A stretch of DNA of 64,000 bases. Source: Kineothrix sp. MB12-C1 (GTDB lineage Bacteria > Bacillota > Clostridia > Lachnospirales > Lachnospiraceae). Shown piece by piece: positions 17,577-27,121 of the stretch. The notes under the pieces are model-generated. The model was not told the origin of the DNA, made no database searches, and saw only the letters and a list, made by a program, of their open reading frames with translations. The first letter of the stretch is position 1, and each line of letters starts with the position of its first letter. Where the stretch lies: positions 3,720,001-3,784,000 of the forward strand of contig NZ_CP132957.1 in NCBI RefSeq assembly GCF_030863805.1, given 5' to 3'. The position numbers and the translations under genes are program-made.

Positions 17577-18383
17577 ATGAATATAAGGCAAGCGACTATA
17601 GACGATTTCAGTATGGTCAAATGCATTACTTGTGAAACAATAAAAGCAATATATCCCCATTACTATCCTGAAGGAGCAGTAGATTTCTTTCTGGATCATC
17701 ATAGCGATAAAAATATCTTGGATGATATTGAGTCGAACAGAATTTATATGCTTGAAAAAGGAAATACGATGGTCGGCACGACTACTATAAAAGGTAATGA
17801 GATATGCCGCCTATTTGTACTACCGGAATATCAAGGTAAAGGATACGGAAAGGCATTGCTCAACTTTTCAGAGCAAATAATTTTCGGACAAAATGCGACT
17901 GTTCGCTTGGATGCTTCCTTGCCTGCAAAAGAAATGTACATGAAATGCGGATACAGGTACCGCTCATCTCATTCGTTGCGCACTGACAGAGATGATTTTT
18001 TATGTTATGACGTTTTGGAAAAAACAGGCGGTGCATCTATGGTAAAAATCAACCTCAATGGCAAGCGGTTTGTTCCTAAAGTAAATAGCGCAAATGGTGA
18101 GGTTAACGAACAGACAGTTTTCAATTATTTTCAGCAAGAAAATGTGATTTGGGCTGACTATACCGGCGGTGGTATTTTTCGTGGGTACTTAATCGGTACT
18201 ATGGCAGATAATGGAGAGTTGGATTTTTACTATCAACATATAAACAGCAGTGGCCAACTTAGAATCGGGAAATGCCATAGCATTCCCAACATGTTAGACA
18301 ATGGTAAATTGGAACTTGAGGAACAATGGCAGTGGCTTGACGGTAATAATTCAACTGGCTCATCAACCATCATTGAGTTGTGA
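17577..18383 (+). CDS. GNAT acetyltransferase fused to an N-acetylglutamate-synthase-like domain
   Basis: A 268-residue fusion. Residues 1-150 form a GNAT domain with the acetyl-CoA loop in LFVLPEYQGKGYGKALL. Residues about 158-268 form a beta-rich module (NGKRFVPKVNSANGEVNEQT, IWADYTGGGIFRGYLIGTM, GKLELEEQWQW) that usually occurs as a separate small protein annotated N-acetylglutamate synthase. The join falls near EKTGGASMVKI; the internal Met there may mark the start of the formerly separate gene. Start ATG 17577 has GGGGG upstream. Confidence 0.8.
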   Translation: MNIRQATIDDFSMVKCITCETIKAIYPHYYPEGAVDFFLDHHSDKNILDDIESNRIYMLEKGNTMVGTTTIKGNEICRLFVLPEYQGKGYGKALLNFSEQIIFGQNATVRLDASLPAKEMYMKCGYRYRSSHSLRTDRDDFLCYDVLEKTGGASMVKINLNGKRFVPKVNSANGEVNEQTVFNYFQQENVIWADYTGGGIFRGYLIGTMADNGELDFYYQHINSSGQLRIGKCHSIPNMLDNGKLELEEQWQWLDGNNSTGSSTIIEL

Positions 18384-18510
18384 AGACATAATAAACAAAA
18401 TGGGTAGAACATAAAGTTATAGATATATGGCGGTATTATTTTGTTGTACTGGGGAATGGATTTTGAGAAAATAATAAAATAAATGCAGATAATATCCGGT
18501 GAGGTGAAAA

Positions 18511-19077
18511 ATGACTGGGGTTTATTTCGTAAGGCATGCGGAACCAAATTATATGAATCATAACGATGAGCTGCGGGAACTTACAGAGAAAGGCTTGTCA
18601 GACAGGAAGCTTGTTACGGATTTTCTGAAAGACAAAAGTATCGATGTAGTTTTATCCAGTCCATATAAACGTTCTATTGATACTGTAAAAGATTTTGCAG
18701 ACAAATATGGTCATCAAGTAGTAACTGTTTCTGATTTCAGAGAAAGAAAAATTGACAGTGTTTGGATTGATGACTTTACTGCATTCTGCCAACGACAATG
18801 GATAGATTTCGATTACAAACTTACCGATGGGGAGACATTGAGAGAGGTACAAGCCAGGAATATCAATGCGCTGAAATGGGTTCTGAAAGAATATAGAAAT
18901 AAAAATATCGTTGTCGGCAGCCATGGTACTGCGCTGAGTACAATTATTAATTACTATGATGCTTCTTTCGGGTATTCCTCTTTTAATAATATTAAAGGAC
19001 TTATGCCTTGGATTGTAAAATTTACATTTGAGGAGGATTCCTTGCAAAGCATTGAGATACTTGATGTTTTTGCATAG
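18511..19077 (+). CDS. Histidine phosphatase family protein
   Basis: A 188-residue phosphoglycerate-mutase-like phosphatase. The catalytic histidine is in the RHAEP motif near residue 8, SSPYKRSIDT carries the phosphate-binding arginine, and VVGSHGTAL carries the second histidine. It hydrolyses phosphate monoesters in the cytoplasm; the substrate is unknown. GGTGAGG precedes the ATG. Confidence 0.9.
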   Translation: MTGVYFVRHAEPNYMNHNDELRELTEKGLSDRKLVTDFLKDKSIDVVLSSPYKRSIDTVKDFADKYGHQVVTVSDFRERKIDSVWIDDFTAFCQRQWIDFDYKLTDGETLREVQARNINALKWVLKEYRNKNIVVGSHGTALSTIINYYDASFGYSSFNNIKGLMPWIVKFTFEEDSLQSIEILDVFA

Positions 19078-19221
19078 ATAGTCTGTATAATTTTGGGTAA
19101 AAATATTCTGCTTGAATGAGCTATAACGATATGTTATTCTGGTGGTGATAAAGTGGACAGTTATTATATATCCAAATCGGGGTATATTAAAGTTAAACTA
19201 AAATTAAAGGAGGATTTATCT

Positions 19222-19569
19222 ATGAACAAATACGTTTTTAATGATTATTTTCATGAGCCTCAGGGCAAAATCGCTAAGCGGATGATATTTAAGAGCGATA
19301 ATGTAATCGCCTTTGTTCTAAACATTGCAAAAGGGGAAATACTGCCGGGACACACGCATTTGGAGTCAACTCTTTTCCTGCAGGTTATGGAGGGTAATGC
19401 CAAGGTTGTCACGGATGGCAATGAAACCTTATTGCAGGTAGGCGAGTTAATGCAGGTTGATGGTCAGGAAAGCTTGCAGGTTATAAATATCGGTGAAGAT
19501 GTCCTGCGCCTTTACGTAACAATTTCACCAATGGGTTCAGAGGCCTTTGCAACGGATGCAAATGTATAA
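19222..19569 (+). CDS. Cupin domain protein
   Basis: A 115-residue single-domain cupin. LPGHTHLESTLFLQVMEG is cupin motif 1 with HxH, and a second motif lies in LQVINIGEDVLRL. It could bind a metal and a small molecule. The ATG at 19222 follows AAAGGAGG; an upstream ATG-less extension (19153) lacks a binding site. A strong terminator follows. Confidence 0.82.
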   Translation: MNKYVFNDYFHEPQGKIAKRMIFKSDNVIAFVLNIAKGEILPGHTHLESTLFLQVMEGNAKVVTDGNETLLQVGELMQVDGQESLQVINIGEDVLRLYVTISPMGSEAFATDANV

Positions 19570-19641
19570 TATTGATAAAATATTATAATGAGTTATCTTT
19601 ATACTTGCCATGTGAAGAACTTTGTTCACCATTTACAGAGA

Positions 19642-19686
19642 AAAACAGACAGATTTCGATAGTAAATTTGTCTGTTTTCTTTTTCT
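19642..19686 (+). terminator. Rho-independent terminator after the cupin gene
   Basis: AAAACAGACA(G)ATTT pairs with AAATTTGTCTGTTTT around a short loop, and the 3' arm runs into a T-rich tail (TTTTCTTTTT). Clear intrinsic terminator. Confidence 0.85.
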
Positions 19687-19807
19687 GTCGTTATTCGTTT
19701 TCACGGATTTGAAGGAATAATTTGTCGAAAGGCCGTGGGATATTAGGAATAAGGAGAAACTGATGGAGCAGTTTTGATCCAAGAGTTATTATATAATGGA
19801 GGTCCCA

Positions 19808-21259
19808 TTGAAAAAGATTATCGTTACCATAGTAACATCATTTATCCTGTTCATAGGATTCGCAACACCAGTTTATGCGTTATCGGACGCACAATCTGTG
19901 GCAATACAAAAGTTGCTGGATGATGCCTGTCGTATATCAGGCGTACCGGGCATGTCAATTTCTATAATTTCTGGAGATAAAACGTTGTACTTTTCCTCTG
20001 GCTACGCAGATCGTGAGAAAGGGTTGCCTGCGAATGAAAATACTCTGTATGAACTGGCTTCGGTTAGCAAGGCTTTTACCGGTGCAGGTATTTTACTGTT
20101 AGAGGAGCAGGGATTATTGTCCATGAACGACCCTGTTAATAAATATTTACCTTGGCTTACTGTGGAGTATAAGGGGATGCCCGTTAATATGCAGAGCCTT
20201 ACACTTAATCATTTTTTGCATCATACCAGCGGCTTGACAAATCGAAAGCATATCCAAAGTATCCCGCAGGGCAGTACGCCGGACATGTTGCACAAAACTG
20301 TGGAAACATTGGTGGATACGGAACTGGAATTTCTTCCCGGTGAACAATATAAGTATGGAACTATTAACTATGATGTATTAGGGTTGGTTATTGAAGTGGT
20401 GTCAGGTCAAAGTTATGAAAGTTTTATGACGGAGCAGGTATTTCGCCCCTTGGGCTTATATCATACTTACGCTTATAAAGAAGAGGCACTGGCAACCGGG
20501 CAACTGGCACAAGGCTATCGATCTTCTTTTTTTATAACAAGCCCGTATGATGCTCCGAATTATGCCGGTAACAAACCTGCGGGATATATCATGTCCTGTA
20601 CAAAGGATATGGCACGTTGGATGAACATACAGATGGGTGTTGTACAGGATATCCCCGAGGTGTTTAAAGCAGTTATCCAAAAATCACATAACGGAAACAT
20701 ATCTGTTCCGGATATTGACGGAATGTATTATGGGGCAGGATGGTCGGTAAATGCTGATAAAACAATTATTGAGCATTCGGGTAATAATCCAAATTTTTCA
20801 ACCGAAGTGGTGATACTGCCAAGTGAGCATACAGCCCTTTGCTTATTGACCAATGGTGCTAATACTAATATAGCTTTGGTTAAAAGCATTAAAGATATAT
20901 TGGATGGCAATCTAACGCAGTCATATAAGATAAGCATTATACAGCTTTGGGACATCATTCTTTCGTCCGCGACAATTATTATTAGTTTGCTGGCTATCAT
21001 ATTCTTTCTTTTGGGATTACGCAGAAAGAAGTTAAGTAAGCAGCAGGCAGTTTCTAAAAAGAGAGTATTCAGTACCGTTGTTTGGCTAACAGCTACTGTT
21101 GTCATGTGTATTATGTGTTTTGTGCTTCCGATGTTCATCGGATATGATTGGCCAACATTACTTGTTTGGCAAACATACAGTCTTCTTACAGGTATGATAA
21201 CATTGGCGCTATTAACTGCATCTATTACATACTTTTCTTACTGTCTAAAAAGAAAGTGA
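19808..21259 (+). CDS. Serine hydrolase of the beta-lactamase/AmpC-EstB family with C-terminal membrane helices
   Basis: About 483 residues. A signal peptide (IIVTIVTSFILFIGFATPVYA) leads to an extracellular class C-like domain with SVSK as the S-x-x-K motif, YKYGTINYD as the Y-containing motif and HSGNNPNF replacing KTG. Three helices near residues 380-480 anchor it to the membrane. Such proteins are usually D-amino-peptidases or esterases acting on cell-wall or peptide substrates rather than true lactamases. GGAGG at 19798-19802 best fits the TTG at 19808; the ATG at 19796 overlaps it. Confidence 0.85.
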   Translation: MKKIIVTIVTSFILFIGFATPVYALSDAQSVAIQKLLDDACRISGVPGMSISIISGDKTLYFSSGYADREKGLPANENTLYELASVSKAFTGAGILLLEEQGLLSMNDPVNKYLPWLTVEYKGMPVNMQSLTLNHFLHHTSGLTNRKHIQSIPQGSTPDMLHKTVETLVDTELEFLPGEQYKYGTINYDVLGLVIEVVSGQSYESFMTEQVFRPLGLYHTYAYKEEALATGQLAQGYRSSFFITSPYDAPNYAGNKPAGYIMSCTKDMARWMNIQMGVVQDIPEVFKAVIQKSHNGNISVPDIDGMYYGAGWSVNADKTIIEHSGNNPNFSTEVVILPSEHTALCLLTNGANTNIALVKSIKDILDGNLTQSYKISIIQLWDIILSSATIIISLLAIIFFLLGLRRKKLSKQQAVSKKRVFSTVVWLTATVVMCIMCFVLPMFIGYDWPTLLVWQTYSLLTGMITLALLTASITYFSYCLKRK

Positions 21260-21367
21260 TGATTATTGCCGGAATGCATGATATTATGAATTCAAAGTTT
21301 ATTGCATCAATCAGCTAATAATTTGTCGAATGCTCATAATAGGGATATAAGGAGAATAGTTAATACA

Positions 21368-22003
21368 ATGGATTCAATTATCAAATACGGTTGGTACGCC
21401 TTGTTGGTTGTTGTCGTCGGAGAAATGCTTGTACCAATTATCCTTGCGCCATTTTATAAAGGATATAGCCATACTACTATGGCAATCAGTACATTGGGGA
21501 ATCGAAACAGCCCTGTCAGGTTACCGTTCAATTTGTGGATGCTGCTTGCAGGTATATTGTTTTTTGCAGCTATCCCTGCGATATATAACGCTTATTATCA
21601 GGTGTCGAAATCTCTAACCTTGGGATCTGTTTTATGTATTGGGATCTTCGCCGTGGGGGCGTGTATATTTACCTGTTTTTTCAGTGTTAACGAAACAAAG
21701 GATGTGGTTACTGTCGCCTCAAAGATACATGGTGCCGGCTCGGCCGTTGGCTTTATGTTGTTTTTGTTTGTACCGTTATTTTTGGCTATACTCTCGTTTA
21801 AGGCCAATGATAAAGTAGCCGGAATAATAGCTGCTATTTCCTTCGTGCTTGGCCTGTTGTTCTTTGTATTATTTATCATGGCAGATAAACCGGAATTCCA
21901 ACGGACAATAGTAGCTAAAGAAGGTCTGTGGCAACGAATGAATTTGTTGTTTATGTACCTGCCGCTGGGATATATTGCGGTAAGAAATATTTTTGGGAGG
22001 TAA
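21368..22003 (+). CDS. DUF998 integral membrane protein
   Basis: About 211 residues with six predicted membrane helices. The DUF998 hallmark is visible as FYKGYSHTTMAISTLG near the N-terminus. Function of the family is unknown. The start is uncertain: ATG 21368 lies 14 bases after AAGGAG, while an upstream TTG at 21302 has no good site. It is followed after 8 bases by the aminotransferase. Confidence 0.75.
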   Translation: MDSIIKYGWYALLVVVVGEMLVPIILAPFYKGYSHTTMAISTLGNRNSPVRLPFNLWMLLAGILFFAAIPAIYNAYYQVSKSLTLGSVLCIGIFAVGACIFTCFFSVNETKDVVTVASKIHGAGSAVGFMLFLFVPLFLAILSFKANDKVAGIIAAISFVLGLLFFVLFIMADKPEFQRTIVAKEGLWQRMNLLFMYLPLGYIAVRNIFGR

Positions 22004-22011
22004 GATATGAG

Positions 22012-23181
22012 GTGAAAAAGGTGAAAACTCTAAGGTGTAATTATGAAATGTTGAATCCCACTATTGTTTCCGGTGACAATTGTTATGTAATTGATGAGAA
22101 AGGCAGAAAATATCTGGATTTCGAATCCGGGGTCTGGTGTACCGCATTAGGCCATAATAATGCACAGGTAAATGAAGCCATAATAAATCAGTTGAAGGAT
22201 ATTAGCCATACTGGTTATAGATATACAACAAAAGTTGTTGATGAGGCAGCGGAAAAAGTTCTTGAATTGCTTCATTTTAATGAAGGAAAATGTGTTTTTC
22301 TCAGTTCAGGCAGCGAAGCTGTGGAGTTTGGGGTTCAATTAGCTAAAAGAATTATGGGAAAGCCCTGTTTTCTTTGCCTGAATAATTATTTTTTATCCTC
22401 CTATGGTATTTCTGCAATGCGAAGCGGGGAAGAATGGATTTCTCTTGATTTATCAGAATATAATGGCAATATAGATGATTTGTTAAAAGATATCCCCTTT
22501 GACAGAATAGGGGCATTTGTCTTTGAACCGGGTAATGCTTCGGGTACGGTTAAACTGCCTCCAAAAGAAGTGGTTAAGAAGATTGCGGATAAAGTACAAT
22601 CAAATGGAGGAATTATTGTTGTTGACGAGGTAACTACGGGAACCGGAAGAACGGGGAAATGGTTTGGATTTGAACATTATGATATCTGTCCTGATATTAT
22701 TTCAATGGGAAAAGGCATTGGGAATGGGTATCCTGTCAGTGTTATTGCGTTATCAAAGCAGGTAGCGGATGCCGCTGAAAAATCTGGCTTTAAGTATGCC
22801 CAATCACACCAAAACGATCCTTTGGGCTGTGCTGTCGTCAAAGCAGTTGTTTCCATTATCCAGAATAACAATCTTATACAAAGAGCTTCGGAAATGGGGG
22901 CTGTTCTTAGCTCTGAACTTAGATCTTTGTCAAAAAGGCATGAATGCATTCAGGAAGTTCGTGGAATTGGACTGATGATGGCAATTGAGTTTAATAAGGA
23001 TAATAATTTCCCGTTGGAAAAAATACATAGAGATTTATTTGACGCAGGTTATATTACAGGTTTCCATGCTGTTGCCAATTTATTAAGATTTTATCCGCCG
23101 CTTACCATTGAAGAAGTACAAATTAAAAGTATGGTAAGTGCTCTTGATGAAATATTGCTTAGATATGAAAAATGGGGATAA
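22012..23181 (+). CDS. Class III (PLP-dependent) aminotransferase
   Basis: A 389-residue fold-type I aminotransferase. VVDEVTTGTGRTGKWFGFEH and the catalytic lysine in IISMGKGIGNGYP identify the class III family (acetylornithine, 4-aminobutyrate and related enzymes). It moves an amino group to 2-oxoglutarate or pyruvate. The ORF could extend upstream, but family similarity begins at LNPTIVSGDNCYVID; a GTG at 22012 with GGGAGG upstream fits best. No arginine or GABA genes are adjacent, so the substrate is open. Confidence 0.87.
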   Translation: MKKVKTLRCNYEMLNPTIVSGDNCYVIDEKGRKYLDFESGVWCTALGHNNAQVNEAIINQLKDISHTGYRYTTKVVDEAAEKVLELLHFNEGKCVFLSSGSEAVEFGVQLAKRIMGKPCFLCLNNYFLSSYGISAMRSGEEWISLDLSEYNGNIDDLLKDIPFDRIGAFVFEPGNASGTVKLPPKEVVKKIADKVQSNGGIIVVDEVTTGTGRTGKWFGFEHYDICPDIISMGKGIGNGYPVSVIALSKQVADAAEKSGFKYAQSHQNDPLGCAVVKAVVSIIQNNNLIQRASEMGAVLSSELRSLSKRHECIQEVRGIGLMMAIEFNKDNNFPLEKIHRDLFDAGYITGFHAVANLLRFYPPLTIEEVQIKSMVSALDEILLRYEKWG

Positions 23182-23259
23182 ATGAATAGAGAAATCTAGC
23201 ATTATGAATTTAGCGCTTACTATATCAAACAGACAAATAGGAATCATGGAGGTGCGAAA

Positions 23260-23766
23260 ATGGAATGTAGTACCCGTTCTTGGAAAGTAGAAGATGCCGG
23301 CGATCTTGCGGTAGCTTTAAATAACAAAAAAATACTGGATAACTTAAGAGATGGTTTGCCATATCCATACACTGTAGAGGATGGAAGAGCCTTTATTGAA
23401 GCGATGCTCGGCGACGACGAAAATAAGACATACCCTTTTGCGATAACGGTTAATGATAAGGCGGTAGGGAGTATTGGAGTATTTCGTAAAGACAATATTC
23501 ACTGCAAAACGGCCGAAATGGGTTATTATATTGCAGAACCATATTGGGGACAAGGAATCGGGACGAGTGCCGTTAAACAAGTCTGTAATTATATTTTTGA
23601 AAAGACCGATATTATAAGGATTTTTGCGGAGCCTTTTGCCCATAACGTTGCATCTTGCCGTGTCCTGGAAAAAGCAGGATTTGCTTATGAAGGGACTTTA
23701 AGGAAAAACGCGGTGAAAAACGGGAACGTTCTCGATATGAAGATATATTCAATAATCAAAGTATAA
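23260..23766 (+). CDS. GNAT family N-acetyltransferase (RimJ/RimL type)
   Basis: A 168-residue acetyltransferase with acetyl-CoA loop EPYWGQGIGTSAVKQVC and the C-terminal ASCRVLEKAGFAYEGTLRKN block. GGAGGTG precedes the ATG. Its stop codon TAA lies inside the palindrome of dispersed repeat copy B, so the repeat defines the end of the gene. Confidence 0.88.
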   Translation: MECSTRSWKVEDAGDLAVALNNKKILDNLRDGLPYPYTVEDGRAFIEAMLGDDENKTYPFAITVNDKAVGSIGVFRKDNIHCKTAEMGYYIAEPYWGQGIGTSAVKQVCNYIFEKTDIIRIFAEPFAHNVASCRVLEKAGFAYEGTLRKNAVKNGNVLDMKIYSIIKV

Positions 23767-23840
23767 TATTTTAGCAATATTATACTGCGCCGAGCAGAGC
23801 GAGTGTGCAAAAAACATACTTTGGCCGCTTGCGGACAAGG
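23762..23840 (+). repeat. Dispersed repeat, copy B
   Basis: Same 80-base unit as copy A: palindrome TATAATATT-TTAGC-AATATTATA, then the GC arm ending CCGCTTGCGGACAAGG. It starts within the stop codon of the GNAT gene and ends exactly where a VOC coding frame resumes without its N-terminus. Confidence 0.88.
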
Positions 23841-24070
23841 TATCCTTTGGCGGATTATCTTTGCAACAAGAGTTTGATTGGTTGTTAAATATTCCGAAAG
23901 AAAGGGTATTGAAAGAACCGCATAATATGGAACTGTATTTCGAAGAAGATGAATTTGACGACTTTACTGTGAGATTGGAGCAGCGCAACGACATTAGATA
24001 TGTGGGAGATGGAGTTACGGAAGCGAGTTGGGGGCAACGTTCCGTGCGTTTCTACGATTTGGACAATTAA
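23840..24070 (+). pseudogene. VOC/glyoxalase family remnant, N-terminus lost at the repeat
   Basis: An open frame reads VSFGGLSLQQEFDWLLNIPK, then NMELYFEEDEFDDF and SWGQRSVRFYDLDN, which is the second half of a VOC-family protein. The first half is absent; coding begins at the edge of repeat copy B. The C-terminus stops at DLDN, about where relatives continue with a short metal-binding strand. No start codon with a binding site exists. Confidence 0.72.
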
Positions 24071-24101
24071 TCCAAATACAGATAGCGAAGAGGATGTATA
24101 T

Positions 24102-24788
24102 ATGAAAATCGTCATGATACATGGACAAAACCATAAAGGCAGTACTTTCCATATCGGAAGATTGCTTGCGAAAAAATTGAACATGGAAAGTACAGAGTTT
24201 TTCTTGCCGCGTGATATGAATCACTTCTGCATCGGTTGTTATTCTTGTATCGAGGATGAAACAAAATGTCCTTTCTGGAGTGAAAAGAAGATTATTTTGG
24301 ACGCGATGGAGCAGGCAGATATATTTATCTTTACCTCGCCCAATTACTGTCTGGCCCCGTCAGGCGCTATGAAATCATTTCTTGACTTGATGTTTGACTA
24401 CTGGATGGTACATCGGCCAAAGGAGTGGATGTTCTCAAAGCGCGCGGTAGTTATATCCACTTCGGCAGGAGCATCAAATAACAGTGCTATCAAAGTCGTC
24501 AAGAATTCCCTGTTTGGTTGGGGTGTTCCGTTCGTAAAGTCCTATGGCATAGCGGTGCAGGCGATGAACTGGGGGATGGTGAAAGATGAGAAGAAGATCA
24601 AAATTGAAAAAGATATGACTAAGCTGGCGAAAAAGCTGAGCTGTGATAAAAAGCCGCGTGTCGGAATCAAAACTAGGTTCATGTTCCGCATGATGGGTAT
24701 GATGCACTCTGCCGGATGGGATTCCTCACCGGTGGAAAAGCAATATTGGGAAGAAAAAGGCTGGATATCTGGCAAGCGTCCGTGGTAG
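24102..24788 (+). CDS. Flavodoxin-fold NAD(P)H-dependent oxidoreductase
   Basis: A 228-residue protein with the FMN loop IHGQNHKGSTFHIGRLLA, the cysteine block CIGCYSCIEDETKCPFW and FTSPNYCLAPSGAMKSFLDL. This is the iron-sulfur-flavoprotein-like subgroup, in which the cysteines may hold a cluster. Start ATG 24102 follows AGAGGA. It resembles the 14.7 kb flavodoxin gene in its cysteine motif. Confidence 0.85.
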   Translation: MKIVMIHGQNHKGSTFHIGRLLAKKLNMESTEFFLPRDMNHFCIGCYSCIEDETKCPFWSEKKIILDAMEQADIFIFTSPNYCLAPSGAMKSFLDLMFDYWMVHRPKEWMFSKRAVVISTSAGASNNSAIKVVKNSLFGWGVPFVKSYGIAVQAMNWGMVKDEKKIKIEKDMTKLAKKLSCDKKPRVGIKTRFMFRMMGMMHSAGWDSSPVEKQYWEEKGWISGKRPW

Positions 24789-24893
24789 GTTGGAATATAG
24801 CATTTCAATGTCAAATGTAATGGATAATTATGGGGTGTCATCGGTTAAATATCTTAGCCGGCGGACAGCCCCTTTTATGAAAGGTCATGTATA

Positions 24894-25421
24894 ATGGAAC
24901 AAAATTTATTTGTCAGCATCATAGCTGATCAAACACAAAGGGTATTATGGGAAATGCAAAATGTGATCGATTGCGTGCCCGATACATGTTGGAACAAGGA
25001 ATACTGTGATATGCCGGTGTGGAAGCATATATATCATGCACTTCATTCATTAGATTTGTGGTTTATTAATCCCGGGGACAGCAACTTTACTGAACCGCTC
25101 ATACATGAGAAGGATTTGAACAATCTCGATATCGTTACGCAAAAGCAGCTTTCGCGCGATGAGATAAACACTTATTTTAATCAGGTACGCAAGAAAATAG
25201 TCCATTATATAAGTGTTGAACTCGATGATAACGATTTGCTGCTAAAGCCGGAGAATTGTCAATATACCCGGTTTACACTGATACTGGCACAGCACAGACA
25301 TCTACATACACATATGGGTATGATCATGGGATTTATTATCAATGATACAGGTATCTGGCCGCATATTATCGGTCTGGAAGGAGAAATCCCCGGCGCAGCG
25401 GAGATACTAAAAGAACATTAG
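24894..25421 (+). CDS. DinB family protein
   Basis: A 175-residue four-helix-bundle protein. Histidines in VWKHIYHALHSLDLWF and in ILAQHRHLHTHMG form the likely metal triad of the DinB/YfiT fold. Many members are thiol-dependent S-transferases; this one's substrate is unknown. Confidence 0.8.
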   Translation: MEQNLFVSIIADQTQRVLWEMQNVIDCVPDTCWNKEYCDMPVWKHIYHALHSLDLWFINPGDSNFTEPLIHEKDLNNLDIVTQKQLSRDEINTYFNQVRKKIVHYISVELDDNDLLLKPENCQYTRFTLILAQHRHLHTHMGMIMGFIINDTGIWPHIIGLEGEIPGAAEILKEH

Positions 25422-25455
25422 TTTCTGCCAAGGGAATGCTATATCTTTCTTTATG
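25413..25455 (+). terminator. Terminator of a recurrent hairpin family
   Basis: An imperfect hairpin overlaps the DinB stop codon: TAGTTTC pairs with GGAATGCTA, followed by a T-rich tail. Its 3' arm AAGGGAATGCTATATCTTTC closely matches the terminator at 39956. Confidence 0.5.
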
Positions 25456-25523
25456 GAATAAGATATGTTACAGTTGAGACAAGCATATTATGCGGAAAAA
25501 CAGGAGTTTGAAGGAACGAAATT

Positions 25524-26141
25524 ATGAATAATCCTTGGAATAATATAAAACTAGATGATTATGAAAACCATATGAAATTAGATTCGGTACAGCAGTTACA
25601 GACGCTGCATGATATCATGTACCGACAGTTTTACTGCTATCCGGCTTCAACAATTATGATTCTAGGTATTGCAGGCGGTAATGGTTTAGATCATATAGAC
25701 CGGGATAAAATTCAAACCGTATACGGCATCGATATTAACCGTGGTTATTTAGAAGAATGTATCAAAAGATATCCTGCATTAAGCCGGACATTTGTTCCGA
25801 TACATGCAGATCTGCGGGCTGAAGATATAACTCTTCCCGAGGCAGATATTGTCGTTGCAAATTTGTTGGTTGAATATATCGGTTATGATCATTTTCAACG
25901 TGTCATTCAGAAGGTAAATCCTCTTTATGTGACTTGTGTTATTCAAATGAATATCGACAGCAGTTTTGTTTCTTATTCTCCATACCTGCATCTGCTTAAG
26001 GGTTTGGAAAAAGATCATCATCAGGTATGCGAACATGAGCTGTTCCAAGTTATGAGTGAAATTGGTTATAAATTTATTTATGGCGATGAATATACCTTAC
26101 CGAATGGGAAAAAGTTAAAGCGTTTGGACTATCAGCGTTAG
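25524..26141 (+). CDS. Class I SAM-dependent methyltransferase
   Basis: A 205-residue Rossmann-fold methyltransferase. Motif I is IMILGIAGGNGLDHI (about residues 45-59) and the acidic loop at the end of strand 2 is VYGIDINRGYLEE. VADIV-like ADIVVANLLVEYIG is motif II. Substrate unknown. Confidence 0.85.
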   Translation: MNNPWNNIKLDDYENHMKLDSVQQLQTLHDIMYRQFYCYPASTIMILGIAGGNGLDHIDRDKIQTVYGIDINRGYLEECIKRYPALSRTFVPIHADLRAEDITLPEADIVVANLLVEYIGYDHFQRVIQKVNPLYVTCVIQMNIDSSFVSYSPYLHLLKGLEKDHHQVCEHELFQVMSEIGYKFIYGDEYTLPNGKKLKRLDYQR

Positions 26142-26211
26142 AGGAAATTCAATTTTGTGGGAGCTCAGTCCATATTAGTCAAGGGAAAAGAAAGGTAGGA
26201 GGAATCATAGG

Positions 26212-27069
26212 ATGAAGATAGGATTTATCGGAGTAGGTATTATGGGAAAATCCATGGTAAGAAATTTAATGAAATCTGGATTTGATGTTTCTGTTTATAC
26301 AAGAACCAAGTCTAAGGTTTTAGATGTTTTAGAAGAGGGAGCTGTTTGGACGGATTCCATCAAAGAATGCGTTGCTAATAAAGATGTGGTCATAACTATG
26401 ATCGGATATCCGAAGGATGTAGAAGAGGTATACTTTGGAGAAGATGGAATTATGGAGTGTGCAAAACAGGGAGCATACCTAATCGATATGACGACAAACA
26501 GCCCGGAATTAGCTATTCAAATATATGATAGAGCGAAGGAGAAAGGCTTCTTTGCCCTTGATGCACCGGTTACCGGAGGTGATGTTGGAGCGAAAGAAGG
26601 CACTCTGACTATAATGGTTGGCGGAGATGAAGAGACATATCATACATGTAAAAGCGTATTTGAGGCAATGGGTAATCATATTGTCTATGAAGGGAAGGCA
26701 GGTAACGGACAGCACACTAAGATGGCGAATCAAATTGCAATTGCGGGTACTATTTCCGCTGTATGTGAAGCGATGACTTATGGGAAAGCAGTTGGTTTAG
26801 ATGCTGAGACGATGATAAATAGCATACAAAAAGGTGCTGCATCAAGCACTCAGCTTAGCAGTGCTGCACCTAAGATATTAAAAGAGGATTATGCCCCCGG
26901 ATTTTTTATTAAACATTTTATAAAGGATATGAGAATTGCAGTTTCCGAGGCAAAGGTGAGAGGTGTGGAGCTTTCTGTTTTGGATGAGGTGCTCAAGATG
27001 TATGAAAGCTTGGAAGAAAAAGGTGCAGGGGACTTGGGTACGCAGGCTTTAATCAAATATTACGAATAA
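26212..27069 (+). CDS. NAD(P)-dependent beta-hydroxyacid dehydrogenase (3-hydroxyisobutyrate dehydrogenase family)
   Basis: A 285-residue oxidoreductase. The dinucleotide loop is IGFIGVGIMGKSM (residues 2-14), the substrate-binding block is DAPVTGGDVGAKEG, and the catalytic lysine is in GNGQHTKMANQI. It oxidises or reduces a short beta-hydroxyacid or semialdehyde. GGAGG precedes the ATG. Full length for the family. Confidence 0.92.
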   Translation: MKIGFIGVGIMGKSMVRNLMKSGFDVSVYTRTKSKVLDVLEEGAVWTDSIKECVANKDVVITMIGYPKDVEEVYFGEDGIMECAKQGAYLIDMTTNSPELAIQIYDRAKEKGFFALDAPVTGGDVGAKEGTLTIMVGGDEETYHTCKSVFEAMGNHIVYEGKAGNGQHTKMANQIAIAGTISAVCEAMTYGKAVGLDAETMINSIQKGAASSTQLSSAAPKILKEDYAPGFFIKHFIKDMRIAVSEAKVRGVELSVLDEVLKMYESLEEKGAGDLGTQALIKYYE

Positions 27070-27121
27070 ATAAGGTCTGCTTACTGTGGGCATACTTTAT
27101 TCAATTGTAGGAGTGAGAACT

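Noticed and set aside
19808-21259. True class C beta-lactamase
   Set aside because: The KTG motif is replaced by HSGN and there are C-terminal membrane helices, which point to a peptidase or esterase.
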